Shown: positions 1 to 10,836 of the stretch, one piece after another
How positions within the stretch are numbered: position 1 is the stretch's first letter
How the letters are laid out: each line of letters opens with the position of its first letter
DNA from: Streptomyces griseoloalbus
Lineage (GTDB): Bacteria > Actinomycetota > Actinomycetes > Streptomycetales > Streptomycetaceae
Assembly: GCA_014650015.1 (NCBI GenBank)
Contig: BMUD01000035.1
Span: 1-59,491 of the forward strand
Reading direction: 5' to 3'
DNA: 59,491 nt
The notes under the pieces: model-generated
What the model was told of the DNA's origin: nothing
The model's database searches: none
What the model saw: the letters and a program-made list of their open reading frames with translations, nothing else
Translations under genes and position numbers: made by a program

Positions 1-240
1 GCTTCCTTTGTACTCACCCTCTCGGGCTTTCCTCCGGGCGCTTCCCTTCGGTCTTGCGTTTCCGACTCTATCAGATCTTTCCGATCCGATTTCCTCGATG
101 CTTTCCAGGTTCCCGCTTTCGCGTTTCCCTTTCCGGCGGCTCCGACTTTATCAGAGATTCTGAGTCGGATTTCCCGTCCCTTCCGGGGACTGGTTCCGAC
201 GCACGAGGTGGTCGGGTGCCCGATCGGGGGGAGCTGTAAA
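1..240 (-). promoter_or_regulatory. rRNA operon leader/promoter region (16S gene lies beyond the left edge)
   Basis: Read on the minus strand, this stretch matches, from memory, the conserved leader that precedes 16S rRNA in Streptomyces. It has two related boxes: TCTGATAAAGTCGGA (complement of 141-155) and TCTGATAGAGTCGGA (complement of 61-75), 80 bp apart. Each is followed by AAACGC and GAAGGGAAGCG-like stretches. The TAGAGT and TAAAGT cores resemble actinobacterial -10 elements. No protein gene is convincing here. The 16S gene itself is not in the window, so the assignment rests on recognition of the leader. Confidence 0.7.
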
Positions 241-246
241 CGTACT

Positions 247-286
247 GGAGCGGGGCGCCTCGATGCAAATCGAGGCGCCCCGCTCC
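247..286 (-). terminator. Strong hairpin terminator after rnj
   Basis: There is a perfect 18-bp inverted repeat, GGAGCGGGGCGCCTCGAT at 247-264 and its complement at 269-286, around a GCAA loop. It lies 32 nt beyond the rnj stop and would separate rnj from the rRNA leader. No U-tract follows, which is usual in Streptomyces. Confidence 0.85.
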
Positions 287-318
287 CTGTTCGCTCGTAC
301 GTGGGTCCCGACGGACCG

Positions 319-2004
319 TCAGACCTCCACGACCACGGGCAGGATCATCGGCCGGCGCCGGTAGGTGTCGGAGACCCACTTGCCCAGCGTGCGGCGGATG
401 AGCTGCTGCATCTGGTGCGGTTCGACGACACCGTCCTGAGCCGAACGCTCCAGGGTCTCCGTGATCTTCGGGATCACGTCGCCGAAGGCGGAGTCCTCGA
501 TGCCGGAGCCTCGGGCCTGGACGTGCGGGCCGCCCGTGATCTTGCCGGTGGACGAGTCGATGACCACGAAGACCGAGATGATGCCCTCGTCGCCGAGGAT
601 CTTGCGGTCCTTCAGGGCGGGCTCGCCGACATCGCCGACGGAGAGGCCGTCGACGTAGACGTATCCCGCCTGGACCTTGCCGGAGATCTTGGCCTTGCCC
701 TCGATGAGGTCGACGACCACGCCGTCCTCGGCGATGACGATCCGGTCGTGCGGGACGCCGGTGAGGGCGCCCAGTTCGGCGTTGGCCCGCAGGTGGCGCC
801 ATTCGCCGTGGACCGGCATCAGGTTCTTCGGGCGGCAGATGTTGTAGAAGTACAGCAGCTCGCCCGCGGAGGCGTGACCGGAGACGTGCACCTTGGCGTT
901 GCCCTTGTGGACGACGTCGGCGCCCCAGCGGGTCAGGCCGTTGATCACGCGGTACACCGCGTTCTCGTTACCGGGGATGAGCGACGACGCCAGGATCACG
1001 GTGTCGCCGTCGACGATGCGGATCTGGTGGTCGCGATTGGCCATGCGGGACAGGGCCGCCATCGGTTCGCCCTGGGAGCCCGTGCAGACCAGGACCACTT
1101 CGCTGTCCGGCAGGTCGTCCAGGGTCTTGACGTCCACGACCAGCCCCGGCGGGACCTTCAGATAGCCGAGGTCGCGGGCGATGCCCATGTTGCGGACCAT
1201 GGAGCGGCCGACGAAGGCGACCCGGCGGCCGTACTCGTGCGCCGCGTCCAGGATCTGCTGGATGCGGTGGACGTGGCTGGCGAAGCTGGCCACGATGATC
1301 CGCTTGCGGGCGCCGGCGAAGACCTGGCGCAGGACGCCCGAGATGTCGCGCTCGGGCGGGACGAAGCCCGGGACCTCGGCGTTCGTCGAGTCGGAGAGGA
1401 GAAGGTCGATGCCTTCCTCGCTGAGCCTGACGAACGCGTGCAGATCTGTGAGGCGGTTGTCCAGCGGCAGCTGGTCCATCTTGAAGTCGCCGGTGTGGAC
1501 GACCATGCCGGCGGGGGTGCGGATGGCCACGGCGAGGGCGTCGGGGATCGAGTGGTTGACCGCGACGAACTCGCAGTCGAAGGGGCCGATGCGCTCGCGC
1601 TGTCCTTCCGCCACCTGAAGGGTGTACGGGCGGATGCGGTGCTCCTGCAGCTTCGCCTCGATGAGCGCGAGGGTGAGCTTCGAACCGATCAGCGGGATGT
1701 CCGGCTTCTCGCGCAGCAGGAAGGGGACGCCGCCGATGTGGTCCTCGTGGCCGTGGGTGAGGACGATGCCCTCGATGTCGTCGAGGCGGTCTCGGATGGA
1801 CGAGAAGTCCGGCAGGATCAGGTCGATTCCGGGCTGCTCCTCCTCGGGGAAGAGCACTCCGCAGTCGACGATCAGCAGACGGCCTCCGTACTCGAAGACC
1901 GTCATGTTCCGGCCGATCTCGCCGAGACCGCCGAGCGGGGTGACGCGCAGGCCGCCGTCGGGGAGCGGCGGGGGCGGGCCGAGTTCAGGGTGCGGATGAC
2001 TCAA
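319..2004 (-). CDS. rnj: Ribonuclease J
   Basis: This is a 561-aa metallo-beta-lactamase/beta-CASP RNase with 5'-to-3' exonuclease and endonuclease activity in mRNA decay and rRNA maturation. The zinc-binding motif HGHEDH is at residues 84-89, after the fold-typical LGGLGEIGRNM segment. Later parts carry the beta-CASP domain (FVGRSMVRNM, VCTGSQGEPMAALSRMA) and HVSGHAS, followed by the C-terminal domain. The start is TTG at 2004 with GAGGAG six bases upstream, and the length is usual for the actinobacterial enzyme. It lies downstream of dapA on the same strand and points toward an rRNA operon whose transcripts it may help mature. Confidence 0.96.
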   Translation of the reverse strand: MSHPHPELGPPPPLPDGGLRVTPLGGLGEIGRNMTVFEYGGRLLIVDCGVLFPEEEQPGIDLILPDFSSIRDRLDDIEGIVLTHGHEDHIGGVPFLLREKPDIPLIGSKLTLALIEAKLQEHRIRPYTLQVAEGQRERIGPFDCEFVAVNHSIPDALAVAIRTPAGMVVHTGDFKMDQLPLDNRLTDLHAFVRLSEEGIDLLLSDSTNAEVPGFVPPERDISGVLRQVFAGARKRIIVASFASHVHRIQQILDAAHEYGRRVAFVGRSMVRNMGIARDLGYLKVPPGLVVDVKTLDDLPDSEVVLVCTGSQGEPMAALSRMANRDHQIRIVDGDTVILASSLIPGNENAVYRVINGLTRWGADVVHKGNAKVHVSGHASAGELLYFYNICRPKNLMPVHGEWRHLRANAELGALTGVPHDRIVIAEDGVVVDLIEGKAKISGKVQAGYVYVDGLSVGDVGEPALKDRKILGDEGIISVFVVIDSSTGKITGGPHVQARGSGIEDSAFGDVIPKITETLERSAQDGVVEPHQMQQLIRRTLGKWVSDTYRRRPMILPVVVEV

Positions 2005-2021
2005 AAGACTCTCCTCACCAC

Positions 2022-2054
2022 GCGCGCCACGTACCGGTGGGGCACGTGGCGCGC
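2022..2054 (-). promoter_or_regulatory. Hairpin in the dapA-rnj interval, beside the rnj ribosome-binding site
   Basis: GCGCGCCACGT at 2022-2032 pairs perfectly with ACGTGGCGCGC at 2044-2054 around an 11-nt loop. The right end of the rnj transcript side lies about 6 nt from the GAGGAG ribosome-binding site and 18 nt from the TTG start. It could end dapA transcription, or protect or control the rnj leader. Sequence alone does not decide. Confidence 0.5.
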
Positions 2055-2155
2055 ATGACGTTCGTGCAAGCAGTTGTCGTTGTGGGGCGCGGGCACCGGT
2101 GGCCCGCTTATTCAGTTGTGAAGTTCATCTGCGCGAGCTGTCGCGCGAAGTCTGG

Positions 2156-3058
2156 TTACTGAAGCTGTACCCCGCCGGCAGCAAGATCGATCTTGAGCTG
2201 CTCGATCTCTTCCGGCGTGCACTCGGCCATGGGGGCGCGCAGAGGGCCGGAGGGGAGACCCTTGAGGGCGAGCGCCGCCTTGGCGGTCATCACGCCCTGG
2301 GTGCGGAACATGCCGGTGTAGACGGGGAGCAGCTTCTGGTGGATCTCCGTGGCCTTCTGGACGTCTCCCGAGGTGTACGCCTCGATCAGGGCGCGCAGTT
2401 CGGGAGTGACGAGGTGGCCGACGACCGAGACGAAGCCGACCGCTCCGATGGAGAGCAGCGGCAGGTTGAGCATGTCGTCGCCGGAGTACCAGGCGAGGCC
2501 GGAGCGGGCGATGGCCCAGCCGGCGCGGCCGAGGTCGCCCTTGGCGTCCTTGTTGGCGACGATGCGCGGGTGCTCGGCGAGACGGACGATCGTCTCCGTG
2601 CTGATCGGGACGCCGCTGCGGCCGGGGATGTCGTAGAGCATGACCGGCAGCTCGGCGGCGTCGGCGACGGCCGTGAAGTGCCGGTAGAGGCCCTCCTGCG
2701 GGGGCTTGTTGTAGTACGGGGTGACGACCAGGAGGCCGTGTGCTCCGGCGCGCTCCGCGGCGCGGGCCAGCTCGATGCTGTGACGGGTGTCGTTGGTGCC
2801 GACTCCGGCCACTACATGGGCACGGTCGCCGACCGCCTCCAGGATCGCTCGTACGAGATCCGATTTCTCCGCGTCGCTGGTGGTCGGGGACTCACCGGTG
2901 GTGCCATTGATGACCAGGCCGTCGTTGCCTGCGTCCACCAGGTGGGTGGCGAGCCGCTGTGCGCCGTCGAGGTCGAGTGCGCCGTCCGCCGTGAAGGGCG
3001 TGACCATGGCGGTGAGGACCCGCCCGAAGGGGGTCTGCGGAGTGGAGGTCGGAGCCAT
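2156..3058 (-). CDS. dapA: 4-Hydroxy-tetrahydrodipicolinate synthase
   Basis: A 300-aa TIM-barrel enzyme that condenses pyruvate with aspartate semialdehyde, the committed step of diaminopimelate/lysine synthesis in the cytoplasm. Visible marks are NGTTGES at 51-57 (substrate-binding Thr pair), VVTPYYNKPPQEG at 111-123, the catalytic Tyr in LYDIPGRSG (Y142) and the Schiff-base Lys in VANKDAKGD (K170). The ATG start and normal length are consistent. It lies between thyX and rnj on the same strand. dapB, the next pathway step, is 2.5 kb away. No lysine riboswitch was seen upstream. Confidence 0.95.
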   Translation of the reverse strand: MAPTSTPQTPFGRVLTAMVTPFTADGALDLDGAQRLATHLVDAGNDGLVINGTTGESPTTSDAEKSDLVRAILEAVGDRAHVVAGVGTNDTRHSIELARAAERAGAHGLLVVTPYYNKPPQEGLYRHFTAVADAAELPVMLYDIPGRSGVPISTETIVRLAEHPRIVANKDAKGDLGRAGWAIARSGLAWYSGDDMLNLPLLSIGAVGFVSVVGHLVTPELRALIEAYTSGDVQKATEIHQKLLPVYTGMFRTQGVMTAKAALALKGLPSGPLRAPMAECTPEEIEQLKIDLAAGGVQLQ

Positions 3059-3122
3059 GGGCTACACGCTACTCGTTGCTCAGGTCGGGGTCTTCCCTCG
3101 GGGGAGGCGACAGGCTGGGGCA

Positions 3123-3175
3123 ACGGGCGAGCCCGGTACTGCCTGCTCGGGGGTTCAGGCAGTACCGGGCCCGTT
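3123..3175 (-). terminator. Hairpin terminator after thyX
   Basis: The 15-bp arms GCCCGGTACTGCCTG (3131-3145) and CAGGCAGTACCGGGC (3156-3170) flank a 10-nt loop. The stem can be extended outward through AACGGGC/GCCCGTT. It sits in the 210-bp thyX-dapA spacer, so thyX and dapA are probably separate transcripts. Confidence 0.75.
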
Positions 3176-3270
3176 TGATCAGGCTAGATGAACTTCGCGA
3201 AATGCCGCAATACGGACACTTCGCCCGGCTGATCCGTACATGTGTGCTCGGCGGCGAGAACGGAGGCTGC

Positions 3271-4023
3271 TTACGGGGCCACGCGTCCGTTGGCGTTGAA
3301 GGCGGCGTACGTGAGCGGCATGAGCCGGGCCCACTCGGCCTCCATCTTCTCGCCGACCATCTCGATCTCGCGCTGCGGGAAGGACGGGACCTTCGCCTGC
3401 TCGTGCTGGGTGCGCAGGCCGAGGAAGTGCATCAGCGAGCGGGCGTTGCAGGTGGCGTACATCGAGGAGTACAGGCCGACGGGGAGCGCCGCGCGGGCGA
3501 CCTCGCGGGCGACGCCCTCGGCCAGCAGCTTCTGGTAGGCCGCGTAGGCCTGCTGGTAGGAGTCACCCAGCACGTTCCGGACGGTCGAGTGCTGTGCGGG
3601 AGTGCCCTCGACGAAGACGTACTTGCCCGGGCGTCCTTCCTGGACCAGCTTGCGGGACTCGTCGGGGACGTAGAAGACCGGCTGCAGCTCGCGGTAGCGC
3701 CCCGACTCCTCGTTGTACGACCAGCCGACCCTGTGCCGCATGAACTCCCGGAACACGAAGATGGGCGCGCTGACCAGGAACGTCATGGAGTTGTGCTCGA
3801 AAGGGCTGCCGTGCCGGTCCCGCATCAGGTAGTTGATCAGGCCCTTGGAGCGCTCGGGGTCCTTCTGCAGCTCCCCGATGGACTGCTCGCCCAGGGTCGA
3901 GACGCGGGCGGCGAACAGGACGTCCGAGTCCGAGGCGCTGGACTTCACCAGCTCGACGGTGACGTCACTCCGCAAGGTGACGTCGGGGTGCGGTGACGGC
4001 TTGGGATCGTCGGCGGAGGTCAA
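3271..4023 (-). CDS. thyX: Flavin-dependent thymidylate synthase
   Basis: Converts dUMP to dTMP using methylenetetrahydrofolate, FAD and NADPH. The ThyX signature RHRxxSxNxxSxRY is present as RHRVGWSYNEESGRY, about residues 96-110. The preceding SPFEHNSMTF and the C-terminal NARSLMHFLGLR segment are also family-typical. I place the start at TTG 4023 because GGAAGG lies six bases upstream. The ATG at 4038 (five residues longer) has no Shine-Dalgarno sequence and would include that GGAAGG in its coding region. Length is 250 aa. The gene is divergent from a small membrane-protein gene and ends at a strong hairpin. Confidence 0.95.
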   Translation of the reverse strand: MTSADDPKPSPHPDVTLRSDVTVELVKSSASDSDVLFAARVSTLGEQSIGELQKDPERSKGLINYLMRDRHGSPFEHNSMTFLVSAPIFVFREFMRHRVGWSYNEESGRYRELQPVFYVPDESRKLVQEGRPGKYVFVEGTPAQHSTVRNVLGDSYQQAYAAYQKLLAEGVAREVARAALPVGLYSSMYATCNARSLMHFLGLRTQHEQAKVPSFPQREIEMVGEKMEAEWARLMPLTYAAFNANGRVAP

Positions 4024-4084
4024 GAGGGTCCTTCCCATCGCAACTGCAGGGCGGCGCCCACTCTACGGGGCGCCCCCCGCGGTG

Positions 4085-4097
4085 AGGGCAGTGCCCT
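4085..4097. promoter_or_regulatory. Short palindrome in the thyX divergent promoter region
   Basis: AGGGC-agt-GCCCT is a 13-bp palindrome between the divergent thyX and 4197 genes. It may be an operator, but it is short and could be chance in GC-rich DNA. Confidence 0.2.
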
Positions 4098-4196
4098 GCC
4101 GTGACGAAATTTGCGGATGTGGGCACCTTTTCGGGCGTCCGTTCGTCTGTGTCGGTGACAGTGATCCGTTCGATCCCGAAGGGGGAAACACCACTG

Positions 4197-4436
4197 ATGT
4201 TCCGTCGGCGTGAACCCGTGCCGTTCGCCTTTCTCGCCGAGGCCGACAGGTTCCGCAGCAATGTCACCCCGCCGCCCCGCGAGCGGGCGTCCGTCAGCCA
4301 CATGGCCGGGCGCTGGCTGCTGGGGCTCACTCTCGTCGCCGGGCTGGTGGGTTCCCTGGTCGTCGGTATGCCGGCGCTGTCCACCGGCCCGTCGGGCGCG
4401 GGGACACAGCAGTCACAGGCGTCCGAAGGACGCTGA
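4197..4436 (+). CDS. Small single-pass membrane protein, function unknown
   Basis: A 79-aa protein. The N-terminal ~38 residues are charged (MFRRREPVPFAFLAEADRF). One hydrophobic helix follows (GRWLLGLTLVAGLVGSLVVG) and then a short polar tail. The start at 4197 is chosen because AAGGGGG lies about 11 bases upstream; an in-frame upstream ATG at 4101 would add 32 residues overlapping the thyX promoter region. It is divergent from thyX and followed by another membrane-protein gene. I do not recognise a family. Confidence 0.55.
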   Translation: MFRRREPVPFAFLAEADRFRSNVTPPPRERASVSHMAGRWLLGLTLVAGLVGSLVVGMPALSTGPSGAGTQQSQASEGR

Positions 4437-4551
4437 GCCACCCCGGTCGTCGGTACCGGCACCATCCGGGGCCCCCGATGGTGGTGACCGGGGACACAGA
4501 TCGGTAGCCTCACCGGGCACAGCCCATGCATGGATCGAGTGAGGACCAGCC

Positions 4552-5109
4552 GTGCCCCTGCCCTTCCTGACGGCCGACCGCGCTTTCGACACGGCGGACG
4601 ATGTCGCCCTGCCGCATGACGACCGGGACCGCTGGCGGCGTCCGTACCGTCCCGGTCCGTGGCGCGTGGGGGCGGCGGCGCTCCTGCTGCTGCTCGCCTC
4701 GTTCGTGCTGTTCGCCGCGGTGATCATCGCGGCGACGCAAGCGCTGTCGTCCGCCGGGACGGTGTTCGCCATCGCGTTGGTCGCCGTCGCCGGGGCGCTG
4801 CGGCTGCTGCGCATGGGTGTGTGGGTGAGCGCGCGGGGGCTGCGCCAGGTGGTCTTCCTCACCACGCGGACGACGCCCTGGGAGCAGGTCGGCGTCGTGC
4901 GCACGGTGCAGCAGCCGGTGCGCTGGCTGGGGCTGCCGCGGACGGTGCAGGGTCAGGCGCTGGTCCTGACCCGGCAGGGGCGTTCGGCACAGCCCGCGCC
5001 GCCGCTGCTGACCTCGCACAACGCGGACTTCCTGGGCCGGGACCAGCTGGCCTTCGACCGGGCGGCCGACTCCGTGGAGGCCTGGGCCGCCGAGTACCGG
5101 CGCCACTGA
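4552..5109 (+). CDS. Membrane protein, possibly PH-like
   Basis: A 185-aa protein with a GTG start. An N-terminal cytoplasmic stretch is followed by two hydrophobic helices (GAAALLLLLASFVLFAAVIIA and GTVFAIALVAVAGALRLL). The C-terminal half is soluble, with VWVSARGLRQVVFLTTRTTPWEQVGVV, a pattern like bacterial PH domains (a beta strand, then W near a xxWxxV turn). The family call is an inference; no catalytic motif is visible. It is convergent with the TPR-like gene at 5144. Confidence 0.7.
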   Translation: MPLPFLTADRAFDTADDVALPHDDRDRWRRPYRPGPWRVGAAALLLLLASFVLFAAVIIAATQALSSAGTVFAIALVAVAGALRLLRMGVWVSARGLRQVVFLTTRTTPWEQVGVVRTVQQPVRWLGLPRTVQGQALVLTRQGRSAQPAPPLLTSHNADFLGRDQLAFDRAADSVEAWAAEYRRH

Positions 5110-5143
5110 GCTCCGAAGGCCTGCGCCGACGTGAGGGGAAGCG

Positions 5144-5587
5144 TCAGGGGGCGGTCTTGTGCAGGCTGATCGCCCGCTGCATCGCCTTGCGGGCACGCGG
5201 GGTGTCGCGGGCGTCGTGGTAGGCGACGGCGAGCCGGAACCAGTTGCGCCAGTCGTCGGGGGCGTCCTCCGTCTCGGCCTTGCGCCGGGCGAAGACCTCG
5301 TCGGCCGAGTCGCGGTCGACCCGGCCGCTGGGCAGGCGCTTCAGCTCGTCGACGGGCAGTCCGCCCTCGGCGTCGAGTGCGGCGGCGAGCCGGTTGGCGT
5401 CGCGGACGAACTCCGTGTTCTTCCACAGGAACCACACCCCGATGACCGGCAGGATCAGCACCGCGACGCCGAAGGTGACGGTGAGGGGCGTGCCGGTCTC
5501 GATGAGCAGCACGCCACGGCTGCCGACCAGGACGAAGTAGACGACCAGGACGGCGGCCGTGAGGGCGTAGGAGATCTTCGCGCGCAT
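5144..5587 (-). CDS. Small membrane protein with TPR-like tail
   Basis: A 147-aa protein with two N-terminal transmembrane helices (ALTAAVLVVYFVLVG and TFGVAVLILPVIGVWFLW), then a charged linker. The C-terminal segment DDWRNWFRLAVAYHDARDTPRARKAMQRAI matches one TPR unit (the W-x3-A-Y-x2-A-x9-A pattern). ATG start. It lies 15 bp downstream of dapB on the same strand and is probably cotranscribed. Role unknown; a scaffolding or assembly job is only a guess. Confidence 0.8.
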   Translation of the reverse strand: MRAKISYALTAAVLVVYFVLVGSRGVLLIETGTPLTVTFGVAVLILPVIGVWFLWKNTEFVRDANRLAAALDAEGGLPVDELKRLPSGRVDRDSADEVFARRKAETEDAPDDWRNWFRLAVAYHDARDTPRARKAMQRAISLHKTAP

Positions 5588-5602
5588 GGGGTCGGCTCGG
5601 GC

Positions 5603-7756
<2,154 letters not shown>

Positions 7757-7760
<4 letters not shown>

Positions 7761-9979
7761 TTCTCGGCGTCGTCCTTCTTCTCGTCGTCGGAGCCTTCCT
7801 CGCCCTCGATCACGGGGATGAGGGAGAGCTTGCCGCGGGAGTCGATCTCGGCGATCTCGACCTGGACCTTGTGGCCCACGCCGAGGACGTCCTCGACGTT
7901 CTCCACGCGCTTGCCGCCGGCCAGCTTGCGGATCTGCGAGATGTGCAGCAGACCGTCCTTGCCGGGCAGCAGGGAGACGAACGCACCGAAGGTGGTCGTC
8001 TTCACGACCGTACCCAGGTAGCGCTCGCCGACCTCGGGCATCGTCGGGTTGGCGATGCCGTTGATCGTGGTGCGGGCGGCCTCGGCGGCAGGGCCGTCGG
8101 CGGCACCGATGTAGATCGTGCCGTCGTCCTCGATGGTGATCTCGGCGCCGGTGTCCTCCTGGATCTGGTTGATCATCTTGCCCTTGGGGCCGATGACCTC
8201 GCCGATCTTGTCGACCGGGATCTTCACGGTGATGATCCGCGGCGCGTTCGGGGACATCTCGTCCGGCGTGTCGATCGCTTCCATCATCACGTCGAGGATG
8301 TGGAGGCGGGCGTCACGGGCCTGCTTCAGGGCGGCGGCCAGGACGGAGGCCGGGATGCCGTCCAGCTTGGTGTCGAGCTGGAGCGCCGTCACGAACTCCT
8401 TGGTGCCGGCGACCTTGAAGTCCATGTCGCCGAAGGCGTCCTCCGCACCGAGGATGTCGGTGAGGGTGACGTAGTGCGTCTCGCCCTCGATCTCCTGGGA
8501 GATCAGACCCATGGCGATACCGGCGACCGGTGCCTTCAGCGGCACACCGGCGTTCAGCAGCGACATGGTGGAGGCGCAGACCGAGCCCATGGAGGTCGAG
8601 CCGTTGGAGCTCAGCGCCTCGGAGACCTGGCGGATCGCGTACGGGAACTCCTCGCGCGTCGGCAGGACCGGCACGAGGGCGCGCTCGGCGAGGGCGCCGT
8701 GGCCGATCTCGCGGCGCTTCGGGGAGCCGACGCGGCCGGTCTCGCCGGTGGAGTACGGCGGGAAGTTGTAGTTGTGCATGTAGCGCTTGCGGGTCACCGG
8801 GGAGAGGGTGTCCAGCTGCTGCTCCATGCGGAGCATGTTGAGGGTGGTGACACCCAGGATCTGGGTCTCGCCACGCTCGAACACCGCGGAACCGTGCACG
8901 CGCGGGATGGCCTCGACCTCGGCGGCCAGGGTGCGGATGTCGGTGACACCGCGGCCGTCGATGCGCTTCTTCTCCTTGATGACGCGCTCACGGACCAGGG
9001 TCTTGGTCAGCGAGCGGTACGCGGCGGAGATCTCCTTCTCGCGGCCCTCGAACTCCGGCAGGAGCTTCTCGGCGGCGAGCGCCTTGACGCGGTCCAGCTC
9101 GGCCTCGCGCTCCTGCTTGCCGGCGATGGTCAGCGCGGAGGCGAGCTCCGGCTTGACGGCGGCGGTGAGGGCCTCGAGGACGTCGTCCTGGTAGTCCAGG
9201 AAGATCGGGAACTCGGCGGTCGGCTTGGCGGCCTTCGCGGCGAGGTCGGCCTGGGCCTTGCAGAGCACCTTGATGAAGGGCTTCGCGGCGTCCAGACCGG
9301 CGGCGACGACCTCCTCGGTCGGCGCCTCGGCGCCGCCCTCGACCAGCTTGATGGTCTTCTCGGTGGCCTCGGCCTCGACCATCATGATCGCGACGTCGCC
9401 GTCCTCGAGGGTGCGGCCCGCGACGACCATGTCGAAGACGGCGTCCTCGAGCTCGGTGTGCGTCGGGAAGGCGACCCACTGGCCGCGGATCAGCGCGACG
9501 CGGACGCCGCCGATCGGGCCGGAGAAGGGCAGACCGGCCAGCTGCGTGGACGCGGAGGCGGCGTTGATCGCCACGACGTCGTACAGGTGGTCGGGGTTGA
9601 GCGCCATGATCGTGGCGACGACCTGGATCTCGTTGCGCAGGCCCTTCTTGAAGGACGGGCGCAGCGGACGGTCGATGAGGCGGCAGGTGAGGATCGCGTC
9701 CTCGGAGGGCCGGCCCTCACGGCGGAAGAAGGAGCCGGGGATCTTGCCGGCCGCGTACATCCGCTCCTCGACGTCCACCGTGAGGGGGAAGAAGTCGAGC
9801 TGGTCCTTGGGGTTCTTGGAGGCGGTGGTGGCCGACAGCACCATGGTGTCGTCGTCCAGGTACGCCACGGCGGAGCCGGCGGCCTGCTTGGCCAGGCGGC
9901 CCGTCTCGAAGCGGATGGTGCGGGTGCCGAAGGAGCCGTTGTCGATGACGGCCTCGGCGTAGTGGGTCTCGTTCTCCAC
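7757..9979 (-). CDS. pnp: Polyribonucleotide nucleotidyltransferase (PNPase)
   Basis: A 740-aa 3'-to-5' phosphorolytic exoribonuclease that also adds 3' tails in Streptomyces. It has two RNase PH domains joined by a helical linker, then a KH domain ([20 protein letters not shown]) and an S1 domain ([20 protein letters not shown]), with an acidic tail. The second PH domain carries [31 protein letters not shown] start at GTG 9979, with GGAGAAA upstream; the frame stays open further upstream but those residues (Arg/Pro-rich) are not PNPase. It lies downstream of rpsO, as in most bacteria. Confidence 0.97.
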
Positions 9980-10290
9980 TAGCGTTTTCTCCGTTACTTG
10001 TCGTCTTTCGTCCCTCCACGCCCGTGTGGCGGGGGGACGGTGGCGGAGAAGCGCTCCACTGGTGCGGGCCGGTCTTCGATCGAAGCACCCGGGGTTCACT
10101 CTCCCGGGGGCCACTACCGAGGACCGGCGGCGGCGAGGTGCGCTTCTCCTCGTGCGTCGGACGTCGGGTGACGTCCTTGGTGACGCCCATGGGTCGCATA
10201 CCCGATGCGGCACGGGTCATCACGCTGAGTCGTACCTCTTGCGTTGTGCTACCACACTACAAAGACGCGGTGACACTCCGCACGTACAGC
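9980..10290 (-). other. rpsO-pnp intergenic region
   Basis: About 310 bp of noncoding DNA upstream of pnp. I see no reading frame with a plausible start. In Streptomyces this interval carries a pnp promoter in addition to read-through from rpsO (established for the operon). I could not pick a convincing -35/-10 pair by eye. Confidence 0.4.
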
Positions 10291-10326
10291 AAAAGGAGCG
10301 GTCCCCTTGTCCCAGGGAACCGCTCC
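10291..10326 (-). terminator. rpsO terminator/attenuator hairpin with U-tract
   Basis: On the minus strand GGAGCGGTTCCCT pairs with AGGGGACCGCTCC (10314-10326 and 10295-10307). The single irregular pair is a U-G wobble, so it is perfect only as minus-strand RNA. TTTT follows directly. It lies 12 nt after the rpsO stop, so it can end rpsO transcripts, or be a processing site for rpsO-pnp read-through RNA. Confidence 0.8.
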
Positions 10327-10338
10327 CTCCACGGCGTC

Positions 10339-10626
10339 TTACTTGGCGCCCGCCGCACCGCGGCGGATGCCGAGGCGGTCGACCAGCGCACGGAAGCGCT
10401 GGATGTCCTTCTTGGCCAGGTACTGCAGCAGCCGGCGGCGCTGACCGACCAGGATCAGCAGACCACGACGGGAGTGGTGGTCGTGCTTGTGGGTCTTGAG
10501 GTGCTCCGTCAGGTCGGAGATCCGACGGGACAGCAGAGCGACCTGGACCTCGGGGGAGCCGGTGTCACCCTCCTTGGTACCGAACTCGGAGATGATCTGC
10601 TTCTTCACTGCGGCGTCGAGCGACAC
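10339..10626 (-). CDS. rpsO: 30S ribosomal protein S15
   Basis: A 95-aa protein with family-typical segments: [44 protein letters not shown] and [11 protein letters not shown]. It binds the central domain of 16S rRNA in the small subunit. The start is GTG with GGAG about six bases upstream. It lies upstream of pnp on the same strand. Confidence 0.97.
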   Translation of the reverse strand: MSLDAAVKKQIISEFGTKEGDTGSPEVQVALLSRRISDLTEHLKTHKHDHHSRRGLLILVGQRRRLLQYLAKKDIQRFRALVDRLGIRRGAAGAK

Positions 10627-10836
10627 GCGTACTCCTCATAGTCTGTGAGTGGCCACCGAGTGCCCCCGGTCTGCGTCTCGGGGGGTCTTCCATGACTCGG
10701 AAGGCGGGGATCCGCTGGGCGCGGCCTCCAGGGCGAGGACTCGCTCCGGGGGTGCGTACACAAACGGCCGTCAGTCAGGGTACCAGGGCATCGACTGCCC
10801 TCGGTCCGGCCCCCGCCCCGCCGGGCGCCGACCGTC

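Noticed and set aside
208-2058. Long plus-strand open frame across rnj
   Set aside because: It is a GC-bias shadow of rnj: the antisense translation is Asp/Val/Arg-rich without family marks, whereas the minus strand encodes a complete RNase J.
3059-3270. Lysine riboswitch or other metabolite-sensing leader before dapA
   Set aside because: The spacer is explained by the thyX terminator and is too short to hold a lysine riboswitch; no characteristic core was seen.
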